DNA from: Meles meles
Lineage: Eukaryota; Chordata; Mammalia; Carnivora; Mustelidae
Assembly: GCF_922984935.1 (NCBI RefSeq)
Contig: NC_060088.1
Span: 3,185,501 to 3,249,500, forward strand
Direction: 5' to 3'
Length of the DNA stretch: 64,000 nucleotides
Part shown: positions 1 through 9,970 of the stretch, in pieces
Position numbering within the stretch: position 1 is the first letter of the stretch
Layout: every line of letters starts with the position of its first letter
Notes under the pieces: generated by a model
The model's input: the letters and a program-made list of their open reading frames with translations, nothing else
What the model was told of the DNA's origin: nothing
Databases searched by the model: none
Translations under genes and position numbers: made by a program

Positions 1-128
1 AAAGAAGAAAGAAAGAAAGAATGAAAGAAAGAGAAAAAAAGAAGGAAGGAAGGAAGGAATGAAAGATAGAAAGAAAAAGAGAGAGGAAGGAAAGAAAGAA
101 AGAAAGAGGAAGGGAGGAAAGAGGGAGG
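1..128. repeat. GAAA/GGAA purine microsatellite
   Basis: An almost pure purine stretch of GAAA, GGAA and GA units runs from the window edge. It looks like an expanded tail of a retroposon or a free microsatellite; its upstream partner lies outside the window, so the two cannot be told apart. Confidence 0.85.
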
Positions 129-416
129 AGTTTCTTTTGTGAACCTTGAGAAAAGGTTAATTACAGTGAAAGAAATGAAACAAGCACCAACAAAAAAAGA
201 CAAAGAATGGTACTTTCAAATCACCAAAAATGATTCCACAATAAGGTTTTAATTGTGAGTATCTAGGCACCAAATCCCACAGCATTAGCAAGTATAAAAC
301 AACTACTATGAAAGAGGGAAATATTCTCTGATAATTCATCCTTATGATCAACTGGTATCACAGATCTCTGTGATAATTGAAGATTCCTTGAAATATATAA
401 ATCATCAGCAGATTTT

Positions 417-1557
417 TTTTATTTTATTTTTTTTTAATTTTTTTTATTTAATTTGTTTAATTTATTTATTTTTTCAGCGTAACAGTATTCATTGTTTGCA
501 CAACACCCAGTGCTCCATGCAAAACGTGCCCTTCTTATTACCCACCACCTGTTCCCCCAACCTCCCACTCCCACCTCCTCAAAACCCTCAGGTTGTTTTT
601 CAGAGTCCATAGTCTCTTATGGTTCGCCTCCCCTTCCAAATTTTTTTTTTTTTTTTTTATTTGACAGAGAGAGATCACAAGTAGACAGAGAGGCAGGCAG
701 AGAGAGAGGGAAGCAGGCTCGCTGCTGAGCAGAGAGCCCGATGCGGGACTCGATCCCAGGACCCTGAGATCATGACCTGAGCCGAAGGCAGCGGCTTAAC
801 CCACTGAGCCACCCAGGCGCCCCCCAAATTTTTTTTTTAATAAACATATAATGTATTTTTATCCCCAGGGGTACAGGTCTGTGAATCGCCAGGTTTACAC
901 ACTTCACAGCACTCACCATAGCACATACCCTCCCCAATGTCCATAGCCCGCTCCCCCTCTCCCAAACCCCCCTCCCCCCAGCAACCAACAGTTTGTTTTG
1001 TGAGATTAAGAGTCATTTATGGTTTTTCTCCCTCCCAATCCCATCTCGTTTCATTTATTCTTCTCCTATCCCCCTAACCCCCCATGTTGCATCTCCATGT
1101 CCTCATATCAGGGAGATCATATGATAGTTGTCTTTCTCCGATTGACTTATTTCACTAAGCATGGTACCCTCTAGTTCCATCCACGTCGTCGCAAATGGCA
1201 AGATTTCATTTCTTTTGATGGCTGCATAGTATTCCATTGTGTATATATACCACATCTTCTTTATCCATTCATCTGTTAACAAGTCAGGAAATGACAGATG
1301 CTGGCGAGGATGTGGAGAAAGGGGAACGCTCCTACACTGTTGGTGGGAATGCGAGCTGGTGCAACCACCCTGGAAAACAGCATGGAGGTTCCTCAAAATG
1401 TTGAAAATAGAGCTACCCTATGACCCAGCAATCGCACTACTGGGTATTTACCCTAAAGATACAAACATAGTGATCCGAAGGGGCACGTGTACCCGAATGT
1501 TTATAGCAGCAATGTCTACAATAGCCAGACTATGGAAAGAATCTAGATGTCCATCAA
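417..1557 (-). mobile_element. Young L1, 5'-truncated, twin-primed, with fused 3' end
   Basis: A minus-strand L1 lies between 11-bp direct repeats (CAGCAGATTTT at 406-416 and 1558-1568). The 3' end with its poly(T) lies at the left. From about 830 to 1277 the sequence is minus-strand L1 ending in the ORF2 C-terminus (translated segments WYIYTMEYYAAIKRNEI and MLSEISQSEKDNYHMISLI). From 1278 to 1559 the next-upstream part of ORF2 reads on the plus strand, the classic twin-priming inversion, with the two halves contiguous in L1 coordinates. A SINE sits inside at about 650-823. The terminal 190 bases (417-640) are a 3' module otherwise seen on a different L1 lineage in this window. The element is dead: only the ORF2 end is present and it is inverted. 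Confidence 0.9.
650..823 (-). mobile_element. SINEC (carnivore tRNA-Lys SINE), young type
   Basis: Poly(T), CT-rich body complement and the tRNA-like head (complement of GGGGCGCCTGGGTGGCTCAG) end near 823. It is inserted in the 3'UTR of the surrounding L1, with CCAAATTTTTTTTT repeated at 636-649 and 824-837 as a probable target duplication. It therefore postdates that L1. Confidence 0.92.
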
Positions 1558-1686
1558 CAGCAGATTTTCAAGTTTGTCTTTGCCCCATGAAAAGTTTTAA
1601 AAATGGCATGTGGATAAAATGTGCCCATTTGGGAGTTCTCTTTAATCCATGACATAAAAAGTAGACCAAAAATTTAAAAAAAAAAA

Positions 1687-1864
1687 TTAAGATTTTTTAT
1701 TCACTTGAGAGAGAAGGAGAGCATAAGCAGGGGGAGAGGCAGAGGGACAGGGATTAGAAGATTCCCTGATGAGCAGAGAGACTGATGTGGGGCTCAATCG
1801 TAGGACCCTGGGATTATGACCTGAGCCGAAGGCAGATGCTTAACCAACTGAGCCAAGTGTCCCC
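1687..1864 (-). mobile_element. SINEC, older subfamily
   Basis: Minus-strand carnivore SINE with a GA-rich body complement (AGCAGGGGGAGAGGCAGAGG type) and a degraded tRNA head ending in AGTGTCCCC. It is more diverged than the copies at 650 and 5581. Confidence 0.88.
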
Positions 1865-1888
1865 TTTTAAAAATTTTAATAGACAACA

Positions 1889-2024
1889 GGGCATCTGGAT
1901 GGCTCAGTCAGTTAAGCGGCAAACTCTTGATTTCAGCTCAGGTCATGATCTCCAGTCCTGGGATTGGGCCCCACATCAGGCTGTATGCTCATTTCTCTAA
2001 TAAATAAATAAATATTTTTAAAAA
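1889..2024 (+). mobile_element. SINEC, shortened copy
   Basis: Head GGGCATCTGGATGGCTCAG, tRNA body and an AATAAATAAATA tail; most of the CT-rich region is missing. Imperfect flanking repeat (TAATAGACAAC at 1878-1888, TAATTGACAAT at 2028-2038). Confidence 0.88.
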
Positions 2025-2094
2025 ATTAATTGACAATGATTTATAAAACCCAAAAGACTATTGGAAAAATCTATATAATAATGAGATTTCCCTT

Positions 2095-2276
2095 GGGGCA
2101 CTTGGGTGGCTCAGTGGGTTAAGACTCTGCCTTCAGATCAGGTCATAATCTCAGGGTCCTGGGATTGAGTCCCACATCAGGCTCTCTGATCAGCAGAGAG
2201 CCTGCTTCCCCCCCATCCCCCTGTTCTGCCTACTTGTGATCTGTCTGTCAAATAAATAAATAAAATCTTTTAAAAA
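2095..2276 (+). mobile_element. SINEC, young type
   Basis: Complete head, body and AATAAA-rich tail. Flanked by near-matching target duplications (ATGAGATTTCCCTTG at 2081-2094, ATGAGATTCCTTG at 2277-2289). Confidence 0.92.
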
Positions 2277-2500
2277 ATGAGATTCCTTGAAAATATGGTG
2301 TAAATCAATATAGAGATTCAAGTTTCTCTTTGTTCCATGAAATGGTTAAAAATTACAGGTGAATAAAATGTGTTACTTTTAAAATATTTTAACTTTATAC
2401 AAATGTGCTTTTGCTATGTTTACTGATCAATTTTTTCATATGCCTGTATTTTCTAGAATACCATTCCTACTGCTAAGCATTTTTTTATGGCTTTACTATA

Positions 2501-3046
2501 CAGTTGGTCCTACAATAGTGTGGGGGTTAGGGCATTGATTTCCACACCCCCATAGTTAGGAATCTGCACAAGGCTTTTGATTTCCCCCAAAACTTTACTT
2601 ACAATAGCCTACTGTTTACCCGAAGCCTTATAACTTGGTAAAGTTGGTTAACACACACGTTGTATGTCCTATGCAGTCCATACTGTATTCTTAGAAAAAA
2701 GTAAACTGGAGAAAAGAAAGGATGGTTAAGAGAACCATAAGGAAGGGGGTACATGGGTGGCTCATTCAGTTAAGCATGTGATTCTTGGTTTCCACTCAGG
2801 TCATAATTTCAGGGTTGGGAGACTGAGCCCCACATTGGGCTCTATGCTCAGTGTGGAGACTGCTTGAGATTCTCTCTCTCTCTCTGCCTCACTCCTGCTT
2901 TGACTCTCTAATATATAAATAAATCTTTAAAAAGAAATAAAAGAATGCCATAAGGAAGAGAAAATACATTTATAGGACTGTCTCCTATGAATCTGCATGT
3001 AAATGGACCCACACAATTCAAATACATGTGGTTCAAGGATCAACTC
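2501..3046. mobile_element. Tigger-type (TcMar) DNA transposon, nonautonomous, split by a SINE
   Basis: The left end CAGTTGGTCC and the right end GGATCAACTC form imperfect inverted repeats flanked by TA on both sides (2499-2500 and 3047-3048), the target expected of mariner/Tigger elements. The interior matches from memory the common mammalian Tigger MITE (AATAGCCTACTGTTTACC, CATAAGGAAGAGAAAATA). Without the SINE and its duplicated target it is about 333 bp. No transposase is encoded. The exact Tigger subfamily is not certain. Confidence 0.75.
2746..2946 (+). mobile_element. SINEC, older subfamily, inside the Tigger element
   Basis: Head GGGGTACATGGGTGGCTCA, body with AGTGTGGAGACTGCTTGAGATTC and a (CT)n stretch, A-rich tail. 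Target duplication ACCATAAGGAAG (2734-2745) and GCCATAAGGAAG (2947-2958) lies within transposon sequence, so the SINE is younger than the transposon. Confidence 0.92.
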
Positions 3047-3442
3047 TATTTATCTTTTTAGATATTTCTCCAGGCAGCTCACATTTTACTCCTTTGTTTG
3101 TCTTCCTGCCCCCAGAGGACATAGTGTAATTATTTTGATCCAGTATTTAAATATGGTGTTTCTATAATCCTTTTTCTCCCTCACCGAGGTGTTTTCTTTA
3201 TCTGATTTTTGTATTCTTTCTATTCCTGTTCTCTTTGGGGAGAGGGATTGCCTGGATTTTTTGATGGAGCAATGAAGCGTTGGTTTATTGTGCGTGTTAT
3301 GGTTAGCAAGGGTAGAATGAATTCTTGGCTCACTTGGTCTGTTCAACCTTGGCTCACTGAAGCCTAATTTTCGCATTTCTTACAACTACACCTTCCCTTG
3401 TATGCCACAGTGGAGTACCAAGGAAAATTGTAAAGCATATGC
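3047..3442. other. Unassigned, apparently unique sequence
   Basis: No repeat family, long open frame or regulatory motif is recognisable by eye. The open frame on the minus strand at 3086-3376 has no recognisable protein features. Confidence 0.4.
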
Positions 3443-3460
3443 AGAATATGTCAGACATTG

Positions 3461-3622
3461 GGGACGCCTGGGTGGTTCAGTGAGTTAAGCCTCAGGTCAT
3501 GATCCCAGGGTCCTGGGATCGAGCCCCGCATCGGGCTCTTTGCTCAGCAGGAAGCCTGCATCCTCCTCTCTCCCTACTTGTGATCTGTGTCAAATAAAAA
3601 AATAAAATCTTAAAAAAAAAAA
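3461..3622 (+). mobile_element. SINEC, young type with clean target duplication
   Basis: GGGACGCCTGGGTGGTTCAG head, a small deletion after the A box region, and an A-rich tail. The 18-base target duplication matches at 17 positions (AGAATATGTCAGACATTG at 3443-3460; 3623-3640). Confidence 0.94.
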
Positions 3623-3640
3623 AGAATATGCCAGACATTG

Positions 3641-4197
3641 ATAATCTAGGTCTGGAAGCACCATGTAGACATTAGGGCTACGTGTTCCTACTTCTGGGGA
3701 GCTTTGTCGGCTACCCAAGAGGTCACAGGGTTGTGTCTCCTACTGGTCTCTTACGTGGGTGGCTCTCCACAGTTTCTAGTGTACCGTTCCCAATGCATCC
3801 TACAATATTCTGTTTCCTGGGTTTAGTTGGTTTTGTTGTGCTTCATGTTCCTGTTTTTAGTAACAATAATCCATCATTTCATCATAGATTTCAACGTCCC
3901 TGCTTCCCTTGTAAGCTTTGATTTTTTCCCCCCAGTATTTCTACTATGTACCCTATCATCTCATTAATCAGGTTGTGATCTTGCACAGATTATAATTATA
4001 GTCTGTCTCTAGCGCCATTTTTGGGGAAGATGCCCCAGAGCTCTCCTATCAACTAATAAAACTCGGGTTGCCAGATCGTGTGATGGAACTGTGGGATGAC
4101 ATGAACCTTATACTTTAAAGCACACGCTCTTACAATGTCAGGAAAGCATACTACTCTAGGGTAGGCATTGAGTCATCTGCATCTTATAAGATGGTTG
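3641..4197. other. Unassigned sequence
   Basis: Stretch without recognisable repeat or coding features. It lies between a young SINE and the old L1 3' end that begins near 4198. Confidence 0.35.
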
Positions 4198-4702
4198 GCC
4201 CGGTGCTGGGTATTAAGGAGGGCATGTATTACACGGAGCACTGGGTGTCGTACACAAACAATGAATCTTGGAACATGGTATCAAAAACTAATTGTTAGGC
4301 TGGTGGCCTTGGGAATGCGGGAGGAACAATAAAAACGGCCGCCAGGCCATCATCTTCTAGGCCGCCCTCTTCCTTTCCCCATGACTCTCCCACCATAAGA
4401 ACGTATGTTGAGGACACATCACCATAAGTAAACCAATACCTATGCAGGAAACAGGAACACCAGGACTCCCCCTATCCTACAATCACCAATTACCTTACCT
4501 TATATGGCTGTGAACCTATGCCCTGTCTTAACGCAGATAAAAGACCCACTCGACCCCTCCCGCTGGCGACTTCCCTCTCTGGAGACCCAGAACCTTGCCC
4601 AAGGGCGCCTTGGCCTTTCTCGCCTGGTGTTGTGTGTATCTCGTCTGTAAAACCTTACACGAATGATGTACTGTATGGTGACTAACATAATAAAAAAAAA
4701 TT
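4198..4702 (+). mobile_element. Old carnivore L1 3' end, split by a solo LTR
   Basis: The motif GGTGCTGGGTATTAAGGAGG followed by GAGCACTGGGTGTCGTA and AATGAATCTTGG is the older carnivore L1 3'UTR. It breaks at 4292 and resumes at 4665 with GATGTACTGTATGGTGACTA, followed by a poly(A) region. The 367-base interruption is annotated separately. Confidence 0.8.
4293..4659 (+). mobile_element. Candidate solo LTR of an endogenous retrovirus
   Basis: A 367-base segment interrupts a continuous L1 3' end. It begins TGTTAGG and ends CCTTACA, so the termini are TG...CA with a short imperfect inverted repeat (TGTTAGG against TGTAAGG), and it is flanked by a 5-base near-duplication (CTAAT 4288-4292, CGAAT 4660-4664). 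Inside are a CCAAT-like region near 4480-4495, a TATA-like AGATAAAAG near 4538 and a GC-rich stretch after it, the order expected of U3-R in plus orientation. No clear polyadenylation signal follows, so the orientation is tentative. No internal viral genes are present. The family is not recognised. Confidence 0.62.
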
Positions 4703-4975
4703 TTTTTTTTTTAAAAGGAAGGTAGCAATCCAGAAAAGGAAGTAATACTTGATTAAGAAAAAAAAAGTGCCCCATGGCCTTCTCTCTAGTTAAAGGACCA
4801 GGGAAGAGGAGTAGAGAATGACAATACTTTCCAGAAAATTATCTCTCTATTCCAATCAAGCACGGCATGAAAAATGGTGGCTTCACCCCCAATCTATGCC
4901 GGCAAAGCCCATGAAGAAGCAGCCCCACCAGGCAGTGAAAACGCACTGCCACCCAAACGTATTGTTTTTATGCAG

Positions 4976-5262
4976 TATTTTTGAAATGCCAGAACTATGA
5001 GACTACAGAACACATTTGTGGTTTTCAGGGATTCAGAAGATGGTTGGGCAGAAGGGGAGTGGGTGTTGCTGTCACTGGGGAACAGGAGAGATCCTGGTGT
5101 GCTGGACGGTACTGGTATTAATTTTCTGGGTGGGATGCCGCAGTCAAATTTTGCAAGATGTTACTATTGGAAGACTGGATAAAGGGCATGTGGGATCTCT
5201 ATCCTTTCTTACAAGTGTGCCTGAATCTATATTGACTTCAAAAGAAACTGTGCACTGAAAAA
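4976..5262 (+). mobile_element. Ancient L1M-type 3'UTR fragment
   Basis: Segments such as GGTATTAATTTTCTGGGTGG, TTTTGCAAGATGTTACTATT and GGATAAAGGGCATGTGGGAT recall the terminal 3'UTR of old mammalian L1M elements, ending near GACTTCAAAAGAAACTG. Diverged; exact subfamily not assigned. Confidence 0.6.
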
Positions 5263-5406
5263 GTCCCCCAAAAGGTATCAGCACCCCTGTGTTTATTGTA
5301 GCATTATCGACAATAGCCACATTATGGAAGCAGCCCAAGAATGCGCTGATGGATGAATGGATAAAGAAGATGCGGTGTGTACACACGGGCGTGCTTGCGT
5401 GCACGT

Positions 5407-5408
<2 letters not shown>

Positions 5409-5439
<31 letters not shown>
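5409..5439. repeat. (CA)n microsatellite
   Basis: About 15 CA units, grown inside the ORF2 end of the old L1 where many mammalian L1s carry a short alternating purine-pyrimidine run. Confidence 0.95.
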
Positions 5440-5441
<2 letters not shown>

Positions 5442-5580
5442 AATATTATTCAGCCATAAAAAGAAAAGAACCTTGTAATTTACAACACCATGAATGGGTA
5501 GGTGAAGAAAGTGTTACACTAAGGGAAATAAGCCAGTCAGAGAAAGACAAATGCCATAAGATTTCCACCATACATCAATT

Positions 5581-5771
5581 TTTTTTTAAAGATTTTATTT
5601 ATTTATTTGACAGATGGAGATCACAAGTAGGCAGAGAGGCAGGCAGAGAGAGAGGGGGAAGCAGGCTCCCCGCTGAGCAGAGAGCCCAATGTGGGGCTCG
5701 ATCCCAGGACCCTGAGATCATGACCTGAGCTGAAGGCAGAGGCTCAACCCACTGAGCCACCCAGGTGCCCC
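5581..5771 (-). mobile_element. SINEC, young type
   Basis: Poly(T), TTATTTATTTGACAGA, GA-rich body complement and tRNA head ending CCACCCAGGTGCCCC. Target duplication CATACATCAA at 5569-5578 and 5772-5781. Inserted into the old L1 at 5266-6045. Confidence 0.94.
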
Positions 5772-6284
5772 CATACATCAAATTTAAGAAACAAAACCAA
5801 CCAGCAATGAAAAAAGGGGCAAACAGAAAGTCAGATTCTTGCCTCTAGAGAACGCAGGGAGGGTCACCAGAGGGGAGGTGGATGGGGGGATGGGTAAAAG
5901 GGATGATGGGGAAGCAGGAGGGCACCTGTAGTGATGAGGACCAGGGGTTGTATGGACGTGTTGAATCACTACGTTGTACACCTGAAACCAATATACCACC
6001 ATATGTTTGCTACACTGGAATTAAAATGAAAAATAATTTTTTTAAAAAATCCCCCTCAAATTGTTATGAATGATACTATAGTCCATTTTTCTTTATTTCC
6101 CCACATGCAGAAAAAAAGGAATATAAGAGAATGCACCAAGAATAAGATAACAATTACTGTCGTCTGCTTTTATGATCAATTTAAGCTAGGGCTTTGGAGG
6201 GCTGGTTGATCACCTTGTGATTGTCGCTCAACTTCCAAGTTTCCTACAATGAAAATGCATTTCTCTCCAAAATAATAGGCACAG

Positions 6285-6472
6285 GGGTGCCTGGGTGGTT
6301 CAGTGGGTTAAGCCTCTGCCTTCGGCTCAGGTCAGGATCCCAGGGTCCTGGGATCGAGCCCTGCATCGGGCTCTCTGCTCAGCAGGGAGCCTACTCCCTC
6401 CTCTCTGTCTGCCTCTCTGCCTGCTTGTGATCTCTGTCTGTCAAATAAATAAATAAAATATTTAAAAGAAAG
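6285..6472 (+). mobile_element. SINEC, young type
   Basis: Full head (GGTGCCTGGGTGGTTCAG), body with GCCTTCGGCTCAGGTCAGGA and tail TCAAATAAATAAATAAAAT. Short flanking repeat AGGCACAG at 6277-6284 and 6473-6480. Confidence 0.94.
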
Positions 6473-6480
6473 AGGCACAG

Positions 6481-8310
6481 ATTTATAAAGTAGGAATTAG
6501 CCAACATTAAACTTATCTCCTGTTTATTTCCAATCTTATGCCTGCTTTGGTGATATGAAAATATTGAAGACATTTCCCCTTTCCTTCAACCGGTCCCCTC
6601 ATTTTTTCATTAAGGTTGAGGGATAGAGGGGGAAGAAGGATTTAAATATCAATTTCTTAAATGTGATCACAAGAGTTTTTCCTATTTCATTAGTATAATA
6701 ATCTTGAAAATGTGCTAGTATCTTCTTTCCACAGATGTGGACAAGGAGGTGGAAAGATATCAAGGGGGTGCCCACCACACCATGTTGGAGTTTGAAGGCG
6801 CACTCCCATACCTGAGCAGGTACCAGATCTCTGTTATCTGATACATCCACAGTCAACAGAATTTATTTGACTTTCTCTTGTCCTGTAAAGTGTGGAAATC
6901 ATTCCAAACACCCTCGAAACACTCCCCAACGACTTACAGGAACACTGCCATCATAAAAGAACATAATGTCCTAACTATTTCTATAGGCTATGAAGCATAA
7001 AGCCTGCACAGGGATCCCAAGGACTAGTTATGGAAATGTGGAGGGTTTGAGATCATTCTTAATATTTTAAGCAAAGGATACTTTTTTTTTTAACTTCTGT
7101 ACTCACTTTGTTATTGATGAATTTATTGTTGGATGTTTTAAGAGCATAAATGTAGATGTCTGGAGTGAATACAGCTTGGTTTGTGAGTGATGGTAAAAGG
7201 AAAGGTTTACAGCAACACCTATCAGCAGGATCTAATCGTTACTCTGTTTTGACACCAAGTGGTTAGTGGAAATTAGTAAAAATCAAAATAAGTGTGGTAG
7301 CATTCCCAAACTAAAAGAATGTATTTCAGAGCCATACAAGGCATTTACGTTTGTGAAATTTGGTGCTGGAAGGGACCCTGGAGGTCATGGTCCCCAGACA
7401 CTCCCTTTATTTTAGGAAAGAGAACATCACAGATGGTGACCTCTCCTGGCTCACTGTATACAAGGTTATTCACAGAGGTGGGAGCAGAAAGAGGGGGTTA
7501 GATACAGAGTATCTTCCCAAAGAGTATTTCCCCTATTTATAGCCCAAAAAACCCACTTTGGGCTATAAAAATCATGTTCACGTCCATGAAGAATCTCTCC
7601 TCAGTAAAACTCTGTGAATCCTCAAGATGACTGCTAGGGACAAGGCTGTGTACTTGTGGGACTGACCAGCCAGGAGCGGGATTCTAGTGGTTTCTAGGCA
7701 CCGAGCACCTTCATTCTTAGAAGTTGCCTTGAAATACATCTGAGCCCAGATCTGGACCCACGTGAACGTCCAAGTACTTGGTTTTCCCCTCTCATGTGTA
7801 TCCTTGTGTCTTAGGATATTTGTGTTGAGCAAGGCTGAGGACCGCGTGGGAAAGGAGAAGAGAGCTCAGCCATGTTATCCTCCTCCTCCAGGAGCTCCCC
7901 ACACCGTGCATATCCAGTAGCATATGTCCTTGCTGGAAAGGGAAGTCCTTTGGTCCGCTACAGTAGGTTGGGACTCAAAGCCACGTGCCATTCACACTTG
8001 ACCAACTCTCCAACCAAGTAGATCATGGAAGCCCAACCTCCTTCCACATGGGGTGCTGACCCAGTGAGGTGTCCAGATAAACTTCATTTTTTCCACAGGC
8101 TCATTTCCAACAGCAATGCTAAATCCATCCCTAAGGACTCTGGCAACAAGAAACTGTGAACTGACTCTCTTGCATCTTCTATTCCCGCACCACCCAGGAT
8201 TCTGGGAGCAGCAGGTTGGAACCCAGGTGTAGACACATGTGGGTGTGTGTGTTTACTAAAAACACAACAAAAAACAATAATGCCAATCATCAGCAATTTC
8301 AGGACCAGTG
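6481..8310. other. Mostly unique 1.8-kb stretch
   Basis: No exon or young repeat is recognisable. A segment near 7360-7480 (GGTGCTGGAAGGGACCCTGG AGGTCATGG type) resembles an ancient mammalian repeat with consensus AGCTGGAAGGGACCTTAGAGGTCAT, but I cannot name it securely. The open frames here are short. Confidence 0.35.
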
Positions 8311-8590
8311 TATTTTTTTTAATTTTGATTTTTTTTTAATTTCTTTTCAGTGTTCCAGAATTCATTGTTTATGCCCTACACTCAATGTTCCATGCAATAC
8401 GTGCCCTCCACAATACCCACCACAAGGCTCACCCAACTGCCCATCATGCTCCCCTCCAAAACCCTCAGGTTGTTTCTCAGAGTCCACAGTCTGTCATGGC
8501 TCGTCTCCCCCTCCAATTTCCCTCAACTCCCTTCTCCTCTCCATCTCCCCATGTCCTCCGTGTTATTTCTTATGCTCCACAAATAAGTGG
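8311..8590 (-). mobile_element. L1 3' end (lineage B)
   Basis: Poly(T)-rich start, then the complement of the L1 3' module (CACTCAATGTTCCATGCAAT, ACCCTCAGGTTGTTTCTCAG, CAGTCTGTCATGG) and of the GGAGATGGAGAGGAGAAGGG region. It is heavily 5'-truncated, with only the 3'UTR left. No target duplication could be identified. Confidence 0.85.
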
Positions 8591-8939
8591 GGGGAAAAGT
8601 TTTTGTAAAACATTTCAAAACTCAGAAACATCCTTATAGATCTCTCAAGGAGAATTTAAGTACCTAACACAGTTGAAATGTTATTGATAACAGTTAGGAG
8701 AGGAAAAATGGCTTTTCAGGTCTATCTTAGAGTAATATATTTCTTTTTAAAAAAAATCTCAGAATCACTTTTAATTGGGATCACAGTGGTCCTTAATGAT
8801 TTTTTTCTTTTACTAAAACCTAAAATCTGTCCCACTTTGGCTTGATTTATCTGCAGTGATATTCAGAGGTGACTTTTCTCCTCGAATTTCCTCTTCCTGT
8901 GGCTTCTATGGTATTTGCCCCATTACCTTCCTACCTTTG

Positions 8940-9970
8940 CTCTTAAATAAATTTTATTATCATTTGAGAATAATTTTAGATTTACCAAAGAAAGAGGAAC
9001 ATTGTACAGATAGGCTTATCTACCTTAAACCCAATTTCTGCTAGTACATTAATTTAGAACATTTATTCCAATAAACAAAATAACTTTGGTACATTATTCT
9101 TAACTGAAGTCTATATACTAGAGAGTCCTTAGTTTTTACAGTTTCTACATAATGTCCCTTTTTGTGAGAGCTCTAGGACCAAACGTTACCATTCTGTTGT
9201 CCTGTGTTCTTCTATTGCTCTAGACAATTTCTCAGATTTCACGTGTTTGTGATGACCTTGACAGGTTTGAAGAGTCCCAGTCTGGTGTTTTGCAGCATGT
9301 TCTTCTGTAGGGATTTGTCCGGTGTATTTCTCATGATTAGACTAGGGTTATAGGTTTCAGCAGAGACCACAGAGGTAAAATTCCATTTCCATTGCATCTC
9401 GTCAAGGGCACGTCCCCTGAATGGACTAACTGGTCATGTTGCCTTTCACTGGCTGGCTGAGGTTGTGTTTGTCAAGAATTCCCCACTACAATGTGACTGC
9501 TTTCCCCCACTTTCTATGCAGTGTTCTTTGGAAGGAAGTCCCCACACAGCTCACACACAAGTGGTAAAGAATGATCCGCTTCCTTCGTGGTGTGGAATCT
9601 ACATAAATTATTTGGAATTCTTCTGTAAAGGAAATGCGTCTATCCTTTCTCACTCACTTATTCTTTTCAATCCTATATTTCTAGCAGTATGGACTAATGG
9701 ATATTTAATTATCCTTTGGATTCTAATGTAATAGTGTGTGATTGCACAGACCATTTCAACATGTGTCATTGGGAATAAGTCCTTATCTTTTGGGAATCAG
9801 TCCTTATCTTTTGGTCCTACAAGAAGTTTGGGCTCTTCTTAGATGTTTCCTGTTCCAGTTCTAGAATTGGGAATTTCCCCCAAGGAAATGATGGTTGTCT
9901 TGCTACCATGTTCCTTGCACATTCTTGGATTTCCACCAAAGCTTGTCAGTGTCTCTTGGTCAAGAAATGC
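8940..9970 (-). mobile_element. Ancient L1 3'UTR (L1M/HAL1-like), about 1 kb
   Basis: Read on the plus strand it follows the complement of the long 3'UTR of ancient mammalian L1s: AATTTTAGATTTACCAAAGA, GATGACCTTGACAGGTTTGA, TCTCATGATTAGACTAGGGT, TTTGGAAGGAAGTCCCCACA, ACATAAATTATTTGGAATTC. The match is from memory of the family; divergence is high and no ORF remains. The right limit is uncertain and may extend beyond 10,000. Confidence 0.7.

Larger units (their letters stand above)
5266..6045 (+). mobile_element. Old L1: ORF2 end plus 3'UTR, split by a SINE
   Basis: Plus-strand L1 with the decayed ORF2 C-terminus (GGATGAATGGATAAAGAAGATG, then GAATATTATTCAGCCATAAA and GGGAAATAAGCCAGTCAGAG). 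The 3'UTR follows, with TTGAATCACTACGTTGTACA and CTGAAACCAATATACC near the end. It contains a CA microsatellite and a minus-strand SINE at 5581-5771. Confidence 0.85.

Noticed and set aside
4293..4659. Complete provirus
   Set aside because: Only one LTR-like segment is present, with no internal gag, pol or env sequence.
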